Origin: Bordetella trematum
GTDB taxonomy: Bacteria > Pseudomonadota > Gammaproteobacteria > Burkholderiales > Burkholderiaceae_B
Assembly (NCBI RefSeq): GCF_900078335.1
Contig: NZ_FKBR01000009.1
Span: forward strand, 1 to 64,000
Reading direction: 5' to 3'
DNA: 64,000 nucleotides
Numbering within the stretch: position 1 is the first letter of the stretch; every line of letters starts with the position of its first letter. Shown piece by piece: positions 19,032 through 27,352 of the stretch. The translations under genes were made by a program, and so were the position numbers. The notes under the pieces were generated by a model, which was not told the DNA's origin, did not search any database, and saw only the letters and a program-made list of their open reading frames with translations.

Positions 19032-20297
19032 GTGAATCCTTTGCTGTCTGTTGTCGAACGTAAGGTCGCTGCGCTGCCGGTAACGGTGCAATTACAGTTG
19101 CCCGGAGGAACCACGGTCGGGCCGGCAGATGCGAAAGTGCGCTTCGTGGCGCACGACAAGGGGGCTCTGGCCCACCTGGCCGAAGGAGCGGTCGGGGTGC
19201 TGGGCCAGGATTATGTCGAGGGCCGTATCGACATTCATGGCAGCATGCGCGACGTCATGGCCGCCGCCGCCGCCCTGTTGCCGGGCTCGCCGGTCGAGGC
19301 GGCGCGCGGGGGCTGGTTGACCGAACTGATACGCAAGGTAAGTTCGGTGTGGCGTCACTCGATGGAGCGCGACGCCAAGCAGATCGAGTTTCACTACGAT
19401 CTGTCGGATGAGTTCTACGCGCTGTGGCTGGATCCGCGACGGGTCTATTCCTGCGCCTACTATCGCGAGCCGGACATGACGCTGGCGCAGGCCCAGGAAG
19501 CGAAGCTGGACCTGATCTGCCGCAAGTTGCGCCTGCGCGAGGGAGAGCGCTTTCTCGATGTGGGGGCGGGCTGGGGCGGCCTGCTGCTCTGGGTCGCCGA
19601 GAACTACGGTGTGGATGCCACCGGCATCACGCTCTCGCGCAATCAGCACGCCCACGTCAATCGCCTGATCGAGGCCAAGGGCCTGTCCGGGCGGGTGCGC
19701 ATGGAACTGCTCGACTACCGCAAGCTCGAGGAAGGCCAGCCTTACGACAAGATCGCGTCGGTGGGGATGTTCGAGCACGTCGGACGGGCGCAATTGCCGG
19801 GCTACTTCTCCAAGCTGCGCCGCCTGATCAAGCCGGGCGGGCTGATTCTCAATCATGGCATCACGGCCGCCGGGGTCTACAACTCGGAGCTGGGCAGTGG
19901 CATGGGCGAGTTCATAGAGCGTTATATTTTTCCTGGCGGTGAGCTCACGCACATCAGCAGTGTGCTGGAGGCGGTCACGGCCGCAGGGCTGGAGTCCTGC
20001 GATGTCGAGAATCTGCGGCCGCATTATGCCCGTACGCTCTGGGCCTGGAGCGACGAGCTTGAAAACCGGCTCGACGAAGCCGCTGCCATCCTGAGCGGCG
20101 AGCAGGGCGCGCGATCGTTGCGGGCCTACCGCCTGTATCTGGCCGGCTGCGCCATGGCGTTCCAGCATGGCTGGATTGCCTTGCATCAAGTGCTGGTGAG
20201 CACGCTGTCGACCGGCCGCGCCGACGAGCTGGATAACGCCCCGGACCTGCAATACCCGTGGCGGCGCGATTATATGTATGGCAACCCCAAAGCCTGA
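19032..20297 (+). CDS. cfa: Cyclopropane-fatty-acyl-phospholipid synthase
   Basis: SAM-dependent methylene transfer to unsaturated acyl chains of membrane phospholipids, usually induced at entry to stationary phase or in acid. About 421 residues. The SAM motif is LDVGAGWGGLLLWVAENYGV, followed by GITLSRNQ, and the C-terminal half has the ERYIFPGGELTH stretch of the family; an N-terminal lipid-binding region precedes. GTG 19032 is chosen because GGAGAGGGAATT lies directly in front; an in-frame GTG at 19017 is upstream of that ribosome-binding site. A terminator-like hairpin follows. Confidence 0.93.
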   Translation: MNPLLSVVERKVAALPVTVQLQLPGGTTVGPADAKVRFVAHDKGALAHLAEGAVGVLGQDYVEGRIDIHGSMRDVMAAAAALLPGSPVEAARGGWLTELIRKVSSVWRHSMERDAKQIEFHYDLSDEFYALWLDPRRVYSCAYYREPDMTLAQAQEAKLDLICRKLRLREGERFLDVGAGWGGLLLWVAENYGVDATGITLSRNQHAHVNRLIEAKGLSGRVRMELLDYRKLEEGQPYDKIASVGMFEHVGRAQLPGYFSKLRRLIKPGGLILNHGITAAGVYNSELGSGMGEFIERYIFPGGELTHISSVLEAVTAAGLESCDVENLRPHYARTLWAWSDELENRLDEAAAILSGEQGARSLRAYRLYLAGCAMAFQHGWIALHQVLVSTLSTGRADELDNAPDLQYPWRRDYMYGNPKA

Positions 20298-20304
20298 TGT
20301 GGGC

Positions 20305-20330
20305 AGCGTCCGGCGCCAGCCGGACGCTTT
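20305..20330 (+). terminator. Terminator-like hairpin after cfa
   Basis: AGCGTCCGG (20305-20313) and CCGGACGCT (20320-20328) form a perfect nine-pair stem with loop CGCCAG, followed by only two or three T residues. It begins eight bases past the cfa stop. Confidence 0.7.
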
Positions 20331-20770
20331 GGCCTGCTCCTGAGCCAGCTTTTGCCCGGCCAAAAATCCGCTAAAGTGCAACTTTATGTTAACTATAAAT
20401 GATGCGCTTTGTTGCTGGCTTGGCCCAGGAGGATTTTCTTTTTTTCTTCTGGAAGCTAGGTGATTTCCCTAGTAATCGCCCCAGCGCCATGAAACTGAAT
20501 GTAAGCAAATTGGCTTGGTTTGATTTTTAAAGTCAGCTAACATGCGGTCTTCTTCATTGAGTTGCTGTCAATTTTCTGCCTCATTCGGGGTTTCCCCTGA
20601 ATGCTGCTGTCATCTGGAAAACCTGCCCTGCAGGTAGCGTTTTCTGCTGTGAGTGTCGGTTTGTATTGGCGGTTCTGCCCGTCTTCCGCACAACCCTCTT
20701 AGCTCCACGGCATAGCCGAAGCCTTTGCGCTGCCTGGTTGTGTCCCTGAACCTATGGAGGCAAAAAAGCC
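20331..20770 (+). promoter_or_regulatory. Long AT-richer leader before the betaine/proline ABC operon
   Basis: No gene is supported. The first 200 bases are clearly lower in GC than the surroundings, as expected for a promoter or upstream control region. Two hairpins follow: 20582-20603 (CATTC and GGGG arms closing a TTT loop, one bulged T) and 20621-20635 (ACCTGC paired with GCAGGT). A ribosome-binding site GGAGG lies just before the start at 20771. The gap could hold a riboswitch, a small RNA or osmotic-control sites; I recognise no known class. Confidence 0.4.
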
Positions 20771-21766
20771 ATGCGTTTCTTTCCCCTGAAAGCCCTGGTC
20801 GCCACGGCCGTCGTTTCTGCATTTGCGGGCGCTGCTCACGCAGATCCCCAGTGTGAACTCAAGCGCCCCGTGAAGTTTGGCGGCATGAACTGGGAGTCCA
20901 ATCTGGTCCTGGTCGACGTCGAGCGTTTCATCCTGGAAAAGGGCTACGGTTGCAAAACCGAGGTGCTGCCCACCGAAACCCTGCCTGCGCTTGCCGCGCT
21001 GGAGCGTGGGGATCTGGATATCAATACCGAGATCTGGCTCAACAGTGTTGCCGAGCCTTGGGACAAGGCCGAGAAAGGCGGCAAGGTCAAGCGAGTGGGC
21101 GATGTCTACATGGGCGGCGAGGCCTGGTTCATCCCGCGCTATACCGCCGAGCGCTATCCCGAACTCAAGAGCGCGGCCGACCTGCCCAAGTTCAAGGACA
21201 AGTTCAAAGACCCCGAAGAGCCCGGCAAGGGGCGCTTCTATGGGTGCCCGGCAGGCTGGGGCTGCGAAGTCACCAGTACCAATCTGTTCAATGCGCTCAA
21301 GCTGGGCGACGATTTCACGCTGTATTCGCCCGGCACGGGCGCGGCCCAGAAAGCGGCGCTGACCTCGGCCTACAAGCGCAAGCAGGACGTGGTCTTCTAT
21401 TACTGGTATCCGACGCCGCTGGTCGGCGCCATGGATCTGGTCAAGCTGGAGCTTCCGCCCTATGACGCGGAGAAGCACAAGTGCCTGACCGCGCCCAAGT
21501 GCGACAACCCCGAGCCCAGCGCCTACCCGGATAACCCGGTGTTCACGGCCGTCAACACCAAGTTCGCAGGCGAGGCGCCGCAACTGACCGAGTTCCTGTC
21601 CAAGGTCTCGGTGCCGAACGCGACGATGGACGCCACCCTGGCGCACATGGAGTCCTCGGGCGATGACGCCAGTGACGTGGCCGAGTGGTTCCTGAAGAAC
21701 CAGGGCGATGTGTGGAAGAAGTGGGTGCCGGCCGATGTCGCCACCCGTGTCGAGGCCGCGCTCTGA
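20771..21766 (+). CDS. Glycine betaine/proline ABC transporter, substrate-binding protein
   Basis: A 331-residue periplasmic protein with a signal peptide ending AGAAHA, then an OpuAC-type fold: VKFGGMNWESNLVLVDVERFILEKGYGCKTEV, DINTEIWLNS, YMGGEAWFIPRY and aromatic residues that in this family form the quaternary-amine cage. Six cysteines in the mature part may form disulfides. It is the first gene of a binding protein, permease, ATPase operon for osmoprotectant or choline-derived compounds. Ligand (glycine betaine, proline betaine or carnitine) is not decided by sequence. Confidence 0.9.
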   Translation: MRFFPLKALVATAVVSAFAGAAHADPQCELKRPVKFGGMNWESNLVLVDVERFILEKGYGCKTEVLPTETLPALAALERGDLDINTEIWLNSVAEPWDKAEKGGKVKRVGDVYMGGEAWFIPRYTAERYPELKSAADLPKFKDKFKDPEEPGKGRFYGCPAGWGCEVTSTNLFNALKLGDDFTLYSPGTGAAQKAALTSAYKRKQDVVFYYWYPTPLVGAMDLVKLELPPYDAEKHKCLTAPKCDNPEPSAYPDNPVFTAVNTKFAGEAPQLTEFLSKVSVPNATMDATLAHMESSGDDASDVAEWFLKNQGDVWKKWVPADVATRVEAAL

Positions 21767-21908
21767 TAGCGCTGGCCGGGGGCCTCTCCCCGAGGCCCGG
21801 GGCGAAGGTACCGCGCCTTCGCCCGTCTATGCGGCTCCCGCCGTTTCTGGCGGGCCGCCGTTGCGGCGCTGATGCCCGCCTTCAATCTCCCGGAAGAGGA
21901 GCGATCCG

Positions 21909-22766
21909 ATGTTTCCTGAATTAATTCCTGCCAAGGCCGTGCGCGGAGCCATCGATGGTTTCGTGGATCACCTGGTCAGCAACTACGCCGATACGCTCGA
22001 AGCCATCGCCAGCCCCGTTCTCCACGCCCTGGTGTGGCTGGAGCAGCTGCTGCGTTCGTCGCCGTGGTGGGCCGTGGTGCTGGCCACGGTCGTCATCGCC
22101 TGGCTGGTGAGCCGGCGCGTGGTGCTGAGCCTGTGCATGGGGCTGTTGCTGTGCGTGATCGGCTTGCTGGGCCTCTGGGATGCCGGCATGCAGACCCTGG
22201 CGCTGATGATCATGGCCGCCGGCCTGTCGGTGCTGATCGGCATCCCGCTTGGCATACTGATGGCGCGCGTGAACTGGTTGCGCTCCATCATGCTGCCGGT
22301 GCTGGATGTCATGCAGACCATGCCCAGCTTTGTCTATCTGATCCCGGTCGTGATGTTGTTCGGCCTGGGCAAGATTCCCGCCCTGATCGCCACGGTCATC
22401 TACGCAGTGCCGCCCCTGATCCGCCTGACGGATCTCGGGATCCGGCTGGTGGACGCGGAAGTGCTGGAAGCGGCGCGCGCCTTCGGCGCCAACTCGCGTC
22501 AGCAGCTCTTCGGCGTGCAACTGCCGCTTGCCATGCCCAACATCATGGCCGGTGTGAACCAGACCACGATGATGGCCTTGTCCATGGTGGTGATCGCCTC
22601 CATGATCGGCGCGCGCGGGCTGGGCTATGAAGTGTTGCTGGGCATCAACCGCCTGGAAGTCGGGCGCGGCCTGCTGGCCGGCCTGGGCATCGTGGTGCTG
22701 GCGATCCTGTTTGACCGCATCACCCAGTCGTATGGGCAGCGGGTACGTGTCGGAGGCCAGCAATGA
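21909..22766 (+). CDS. Glycine betaine/proline ABC transporter permease (ProW-like)
   Basis: A 285-residue inner-membrane protein with about six helices. It contains the permease signature VLEAARAFGANSRQQLFGVQLPLAMPNIMAGVNQTTMMALSMVVIASMIGA, which carries the EAA loop that docks on the ATPase. A GAGGAG ribosome-binding site precedes the start. It lies 142 bases after the binding-protein gene and overlaps the ATPase gene by four bases. It is shorter than E. coli ProW because it lacks the long N-terminal extension. Confidence 0.93.
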   Translation: MFPELIPAKAVRGAIDGFVDHLVSNYADTLEAIASPVLHALVWLEQLLRSSPWWAVVLATVVIAWLVSRRVVLSLCMGLLLCVIGLLGLWDAGMQTLALMIMAAGLSVLIGIPLGILMARVNWLRSIMLPVLDVMQTMPSFVYLIPVVMLFGLGKIPALIATVIYAVPPLIRLTDLGIRLVDAEVLEAARAFGANSRQQLFGVQLPLAMPNIMAGVNQTTMMALSMVVIASMIGARGLGYEVLLGINRLEVGRGLLAGLGIVVLAILFDRITQSYGQRVRVGGQQ

Positions 22767-23998
22767 GCAAGATCGAAGTCAAGAACATCTACAAAATCTT
22801 CGGGCCGCATCCCCAGAAGTACCTGAAGCTGGCCCAGGAAGGCATGAGCAAGGAAGCGTTGCTGGCCAAGACCGGGCACACGCTGGGTCTGCGCGATATC
22901 AGCCTGTCCATCGAGGAAGGCAGCATCTACGTCATCATGGGGCTGTCCGGTTCCGGAAAGTCCACCCTGATCCGCCATTTCAACCGGCTGATCGAACCCA
23001 GTGCGGGGCAGATCCTGGTCGATGGCGTGGATGTGGTGAGCCTGAACAAGCGCGACCTGGAAATCTTTCGCCAGAAAACCATGAGCATGGTGTTCCAGCG
23101 CTTCGGGCTGTTTCCGCACCGCACGGTGCTGGATAACGCCGGTTATGGGCTGGCGGTGCAGGGCGTGGCGCGCGCCGTGCGCGACGAGCGCGCCCGCCAT
23201 TGGCTGGAGCAGGTGGGCCTGAGCGGTTTCGAGGCGCAGTATCCGCATCAGCTCTCGGGCGGGATGCAGCAGCGCGTGGGGCTGGCGCGCGCGCTGGCCA
23301 CCGACGCCGAGATCCTGCTGATGGACGAAGCCTTCTCTGCGCTGGACCCTCTGATCCGGCGTGAAATGCAGGATCATCTACTGCAATTGCAGGCCAAGCT
23401 CAACAAGACCATCGTGTTCATTACGCACGATCTGGATGAGGCCTTGCGTCTGGGTAACCGTATCGCCATTCTCAAGGACGGCGAACTGGTTCAGGAAGGC
23501 ACGCCCGAGGATATCCTGTTGAGTCCGGCCAACGATTACGTGCAGGCCTTTCTGCAGGACGTCAACCGTACCAAGGTGCTCAACGCTTCGCACGCGCTCA
23601 ACCCGGCGCGCCTGACGCTGACGATGCGGACGCGGCCCGCCCATGCGCTGGAACGCATGCAGGCGCTGGACTATGAATATGCGCCGGTGCTCGACGGCAA
23701 ACGCCTGGCAGGCGTGCTGATGGCCGAGGCGGCGCAGCGCGCGCAGCAGGAAGGCGCCCGCGACGTTTCGCAGTTCGTGGCCGATCTGGCTTCGGTCCCG
23801 GCGACTGCCGGTCTGGACGAAGTGCTGACCTGCCTGGTTCACAGCGATCAGCCGGTTGCCGTGACCGGCGCCGATGATGAGTTCCTCGGCATGCTGTCGC
23901 GCAAGAAGGTCGTCGAACTGGTTGCACCTGTGCTGGCCGAGAACCAAGGCGGCGATGCCAGCCCGGGCACGGAGCCCGCCGAGCGCCCGGCGGCCTGA
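22763..23998 (+). CDS. Glycine betaine/proline ABC transporter ATP-binding protein (ProV-like)
   Basis: A 411-residue ATPase. Walker A is GLSGSGKST at about residues 60-68, the ABC signature is LSGGMQQRV, and Walker B is [12 protein letters not shown]. The region after about residue 280 shows the paired CBS domains of ProV/OpuAA, which in this family can sense ionic strength or nucleotides. The N-terminus has the ProV-specific insertion ([19 protein letters not shown]). Start overlaps the permease stop (ATGA). A strong terminator follows at 24038. Confidence 0.95.
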   Translation: MSKIEVKNIYKIFGPHPQKYLKLAQEGMSKEALLAKTGHTLGLRDISLSIEEGSIYVIMGLSGSGKSTLIRHFNRLIEPSAGQILVDGVDVVSLNKRDLEIFRQKTMSMVFQRFGLFPHRTVLDNAGYGLAVQGVARAVRDERARHWLEQVGLSGFEAQYPHQLSGGMQQRVGLARALATDAEILLMDEAFSALDPLIRREMQDHLLQLQAKLNKTIVFITHDLDEALRLGNRIAILKDGELVQEGTPEDILLSPANDYVQAFLQDVNRTKVLNASHALNPARLTLTMRTRPAHALERMQALDYEYAPVLDGKRLAGVLMAEAAQRAQQEGARDVSQFVADLASVPATAGLDEVLTCLVHSDQPVAVTGADDEFLGMLSRKKVVELVAPVLAENQGGDASPGTEPAERPAA

Positions 23999-24037
23999 GC
24001 CGGGCTGGGCGCACAGCGCGCCGGGCGATATCATGTG

Positions 24038-24064
24038 ACCCCCTGCCTCGGGCAGGGGGTTTTT
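24038..24064 (+). terminator. Terminator of the betaine/proline ABC operon
   Basis: ACCCCCTGCC (24038-24047) and GGCAGGGGGT (24051-24060) make a perfect ten-pair stem with loop TCG, followed by T residues. Confidence 0.93.
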
Positions 24065-24127
24065 CATGGCGCGGCCAGAACTGGCTGCGCACCGTTCCTT
24101 CCACCGACACGCCACCACGGATTCGAG

Positions 24128-24502
24128 ATGCCGCTTCTGAACGTTCACATCATGCAAGGCCATACGCCTGCCGCCAAAACCGCTCTGCTCAAGGCGCTCA
24201 GCGATGCCGTGGTGCAAAGCATCGGGGCGCCGCTGGCCAGTGTGCGGGCCATCCTGCAGGAATATGCGGCGGCCGATGTGATCGTGGCCGGCGAGGTGGG
24301 CGCAGCGATGGCGCTGGTCAACGTGGATCTGATCGCCGGGCGCACCGTCGAGCTCAAGGCGGCGCTCATCCTGGCCCTGAACCAGGCGGTCAGCGCCAGC
24401 CTGGGCATGGATGGCAAGGATGTGCGCGTGGTGCTGCGCGATATCCCCAAGACCGACATGGGCGTGGCCAACGGCCTGAGCGCGATGGCTGCAGGCCGTT
24501 GA
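24128..24502 (+). CDS. Tandem-domain tautomerase-superfamily protein
   Basis: A 124-residue protein made of two 4-oxalocrotonate-tautomerase-like units in tandem (about 1-60 and 61-124). After removal of Met the first unit starts with Pro, the catalytic base of the superfamily (MPLLNVHIMQGHT). The second unit (ALVNVDLIAGRTVELKAALILALNQAVSASLG) lacks an N-terminal Pro, as expected of a fusion. Such pairs occur in tautomerases and in cis-3-chloroacrylate-type dehalogenases; the substrate here cannot be named. It ends nine bases from the convergent Bug gene. Confidence 0.8.
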   Translation: MPLLNVHIMQGHTPAAKTALLKALSDAVVQSIGAPLASVRAILQEYAAADVIVAGEVGAAMALVNVDLIAGRTVELKAALILALNQAVSASLGMDGKDVRVVLRDIPKTDMGVANGLSAMAAGR

Positions 24503-24511
24503 TCGAGGGGC

Positions 24512-25480
24512 TTAGTCCAGATGGACGCCGGCAGTCTCGATGACGCCGCCCCAACGCTGGATTTCGGCGTTGATGTAATCGGCGTATTCCTGCGGCGATG
24601 AGCCCAGCGGCTGGGCGGCCTGCAGTCGCAGCTGCTCCTGCAATTGCGGTGCGCGCAGGGCCTGGCGGATCTCCTGGTTCAGGCGTTCGACGATCTGCGG
24701 TGGTGTGCCGGCCGGTACCACCACGCCTTGCCAGGCGCCCATTTCAAAGCCCGGGATGAGGGTTTCATCGACGGTCGGCACATCGGGCAGGGCCTCCAGG
24801 CGTTGCGGGCTGGTCACAGCCAGCGCGCGCAGCTTGCCGTCGCGAATGAATCCCAGCGAATCATTGACCGTATTGGCCATGACCTGCACCTGCCCGCCGA
24901 CCAGGTCGGTCATCGCCGGGGCGCTGCCGCGATAGGGGACATGGACCGCGTCGATGTCCATCGTACCCAGCAGCAGTGCGGCGCCCAGGTGCGTGACATT
25001 GCCTGCGCCGGCCGAACCGTAGGAGAGCTTGCCCGCCTGCTTGCGCGCGTAGTCGACGAAGCTGCGGGCATCCTCGGCCGGCACCGAGGGGTGAGCCAGC
25101 AAGACCAGCGGGATCACGGCGGTCGAGGACACCGGCGTGAAGTCCTTGACCGGATCAAAGGCCAGCGAGCGGTAGAGGTTGGGATTGAGCGCGATGGACG
25201 AGGTGTTGTAGAGCAGGGTGTAGCCATCGGGCTTGGCCTGGGCGACGTGCTGCATGCCGATGTTGGCGTTGGCGCCGCCTCGGTTTTCAACGATCACGGA
25301 CTGCCCCAGCTGCTCGCTGAGCTGTTTGGACAGAACGCGGGCCACCAGGTCGGTGGGACCGCCGGCGGGAAAGGGCACCACCATGGTGATCGGCCGGGCC
25401 GGCCAATCCTGGGCCTGGGCGGCGTTGGCGGCAAGCGAGGCTGCCGCGCCGAGGAAAAGGGCGCTTAGGGTTTTCTTCAT
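24512..25480 (-). CDS. Bug-family periplasmic binding protein
   Basis: A 322-residue TctC-type protein with a signal peptide ending AAQAQ and the Bug core: PITMVVPFPAGGPTDLVARVLSKQLSEQLGQSVIVENRGGANANIGMQHVAQAKPDGYTLL in outline, YRGSAPAMTDLVGGQVQVM and PDVPTVDETLIPGFEM. Bug proteins bind carboxylates and deliver them to TctAB-type tripartite transporters; many Bordetella members are orphans, as here. An AGGAG ribosome-binding site precedes the start. It lies downstream of the MaoC and CaiB genes on the same strand, separated by 70 bases, so a role in taking up the acid that CaiB activates is a fair inference. Confidence 0.93.
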   Translation of the reverse strand: MKKTLSALFLGAAASLAANAAQAQDWPARPITMVVPFPAGGPTDLVARVLSKQLSEQLGQSVIVENRGGANANIGMQHVAQAKPDGYTLLYNTSSIALNPNLYRSLAFDPVKDFTPVSSTAVIPLVLLAHPSVPAEDARSFVDYARKQAGKLSYGSAGAGNVTHLGAALLLGTMDIDAVHVPYRGSAPAMTDLVGGQVQVMANTVNDSLGFIRDGKLRALAVTSPQRLEALPDVPTVDETLIPGFEMGAWQGVVVPAGTPPQIVERLNQEIRQALRAPQLQEQLRLQAAQPLGSSPQEYADYINAEIQRWGGVIETAGVHLD

Positions 25481-25550
25481 TGTTTTGTCTCCTGGGTTGG
25501 TGGAGCCGGCACGCCTGCGGGAGGGCGGCCGGCGAGGCGGGCGGGCGGCC

Positions 25551-26030
25551 TCAGTCGGGTCGCCCAGCCAGCAGGCGGGTAGCGGTGTAGTGCATCACCG
25601 CTTCATCGCGCTGATTGCGGACATCGATGGCCGAGACGACCACGGCACGGTTGCCGCGCGAGGTGGGGCGCAGCCCGGTGATTTCGATATCGGCCCAGAT
25701 GGTGTCCCCGGCCACGACCGGAGCCAGCATTTTCTTGTGCACTTCCAGCAGCGCCAGGCCGGTACCTTGCACCATGCCCTGCATGATCAGCCCTTCGATC
25801 AGGCCATAGGTGAGGGCGCCGGGGGCCGGGCGTCCCTGGATGGCACCCTTGCTGAAGGTGGTGTCGATGAAAATGGTCTCCAGCATGCCCGTCACGCTGA
25901 TGAAGTTGACGATGTCGGTTTCGGTGATGCTGCGACGGAAGGTGCGAAAGCGTTGGCCGACCTGGAGGTCCTGCCAGTAGTAGCCTTCGCCGAGTTGCTG
26001 GATGGCGGATTGCGGGGAGTCAGCGGTCAT
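25551..26030 (-). CDS. MaoC-like hydratase/dehydratase
   Basis: A 159-residue hot-dog-fold protein, likely an (R)-specific enoyl-CoA or mesaconyl/itaconyl-type CoA hydratase. The start MTADSPQSAIQQLGEGYYW overlaps the CaiB gene by 11 bases. Family features are YYWQDLQVGQRFRTFRRSITETDIVNFISVTG, then a GALTYGLIEGL helix, VAGDTIWADIEI and the C-terminal strand set RNQRDEAVMHY. Coupled genes on the same strand are a CoA-transferase and a Bug protein, suggesting catabolism of a small unsaturated or branched dicarboxylate. Confidence 0.85.
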   Translation of the reverse strand: MTADSPQSAIQQLGEGYYWQDLQVGQRFRTFRRSITETDIVNFISVTGMLETIFIDTTFSKGAIQGRPAPGALTYGLIEGLIMQGMVQGTGLALLEVHKKMLAPVVAGDTIWADIEITGLRPTSRGNRAVVVSAIDVRNQRDEAVMHYTATRLLAGRPD

Positions 26031-27282
26031 GGGAGATTCCAGGGGCGGTTGAGAAAGTGGGGGCGGCTTGCCGTGCGGCGCCGCTGTCGAGCAGTTGCGC
26101 GACGGCCGCTTCGTCCAGGCCGGCCTGCAGCAGGACTTCACGGGTGTGCTGGCCCAGGGCCGGCGGCATGACGGCTGCGACCTCGGAGCGCTGCAGGCGC
26201 ACCGGATTGCGCGGGCTGCGGTAGCGATGACCCGCCGGGCTTTCCAGCGTCTGGAAGAAGTCCACGCTTTGCAGGTGGGGATCCTGCTCCAGGTCTTCGA
26301 GCCGGTTGACCGGCGCGGCCGGAATCTGCACCCGCTCGCACAGCGCCAGCCAATGGGCGGTGTCATGCTGCCGGACGATCCGGCCGGTCAGTTCATAGAG
26401 CGTTTCGATATGGCGGGTGCGCGCGGCAATGTCCTGGAAGCGGGCGTCCCCGGCCAGCTCGGGATGCCCGCTGGCGATGAAGAAGTCGTGCCAGTGGGCA
26501 TCGGTGTAGGGCATCAGGCAGAGGTGGCCGTCGGCGGTCTGGTAGGGCTTGCGCCAGGGCGTGGTGGCCCTGGGATAACCGATGGGGGCCGGCTGCTCGG
26601 CAAGGTGGCGGCCATAGTAGTGCTCGATCAGGAGAAAGGACGCCATGCTTTCGAACATGGGGACTTCCAGTTGCTGGCCCAGGCCGGTGCGTTCGCGTTG
26701 CAGCAAGGCGGCCAGAATGGCGTGGGCCGCGATCAATCCGCAGGTCTTGTCGGCGGCGACCGTGGGCAGGTAGCGCGGCACGCCACCCTGGCGATCCATC
26801 AGGTCGGCGAACCCCGACAGGCCCTGAATGATGTCGTCGTAGGCGGGGCGACCGGCATAGGCGCCGCCTTCACCAAATCCGTACAGACCGGCATAGACCA
26901 GACGTGGATGGCGGGCACAGAGAGGTTGCGGACCCAGCCCGAGCGCCTCCATCTTGGCCGGACGCATGCTGTGCATGAGCACGTCGGCCTGGCCCACCAG
27001 CGTCAGCAGCGCCTCGCGCGCGGCAGGCTGCTTCAGATCCAGCACGAGACTGCGCTTGTTGCGGTTCAGGCCGAGAAACATCGCGGCCAGCCCGGCTTCC
27101 TGCTCGGGACCGGTGCGGCGGGTGGAGTCGCCGGCGGGCGCTTCGATCTTGATCACGTCGGCGCCGTAGTCGGCCAGGATCTGCGAGGCGTAGGGGCCGA
27201 AGACCACCGAGGTCAGGTCCAGCACACGGATGCCTGCGAGCGCGCCATTCGCAGGGTTGGGAGGGAGGATGGAGGTCATCAT
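26020..27282 (-). CDS. CaiB/BaiF family (type III) CoA-transferase
   Basis: A 420-residue class III CoA-transferase, which moves CoA between carboxylates. The N-terminus shows GIRVLDLTSVVFGPYASQILADYGADVIKIEAPAGDSTRRTG, with later ADVLMHSMRPAKMEALGL, YDDIIQGLSG and AADKTCGLIAAHAIL (the region with the catalytic Asp). It is divergent from a LysR gene with a 70-base gap that holds LysR-like sites, so it is probably the operon head: CaiB, MaoC, Bug. ATG 27282 or 27279 are both possible starts; the ribosome-binding site is weak. Confidence 0.92.
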   Translation of the reverse strand: MMTSILPPNPANGALAGIRVLDLTSVVFGPYASQILADYGADVIKIEAPAGDSTRRTGPEQEAGLAAMFLGLNRNKRSLVLDLKQPAAREALLTLVGQADVLMHSMRPAKMEALGLGPQPLCARHPRLVYAGLYGFGEGGAYAGRPAYDDIIQGLSGFADLMDRQGGVPRYLPTVAADKTCGLIAAHAILAALLQRERTGLGQQLEVPMFESMASFLLIEHYYGRHLAEQPAPIGYPRATTPWRKPYQTADGHLCLMPYTDAHWHDFFIASGHPELAGDARFQDIAARTRHIETLYELTGRIVRQHDTAHWLALCERVQIPAAPVNRLEDLEQDPHLQSVDFFQTLESPAGHRYRSPRNPVRLQRSEVAAVMPPALGQHTREVLLQAGLDEAAVAQLLDSGAARQAAPTFSTAPGISHDR

Positions 27283-27317
27283 GGGCCGGATCGTATCGGC
27301 GCCAGATATACTCGTCT

Positions 27318-27348
27318 AATATAGTGTTGATATTGAGTGATTGATATT
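27318..27348. promoter_or_regulatory. Probable LysR-type binding region
   Basis: AATAT (27318-27322) and ATATT (27330-27334) form an inverted pair with a T-N11-A core (T at 27320, A at 27332), typical of LysR sites. The octamer TTGATATT is directly repeated at 27327-27334 and 27341-27348. It lies in the 70-base gap between the divergent CoA-transferase operon and the LysR gene. Confidence 0.6.
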
Positions 27349-27352
27349 TATT

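Noticed and set aside
20489..20530. Possible 13-residue peptide in the leader before the osmoprotectant operon
   Set aside because: No ribosome-binding site and too short to support; kept only as part of the untranslated leader.
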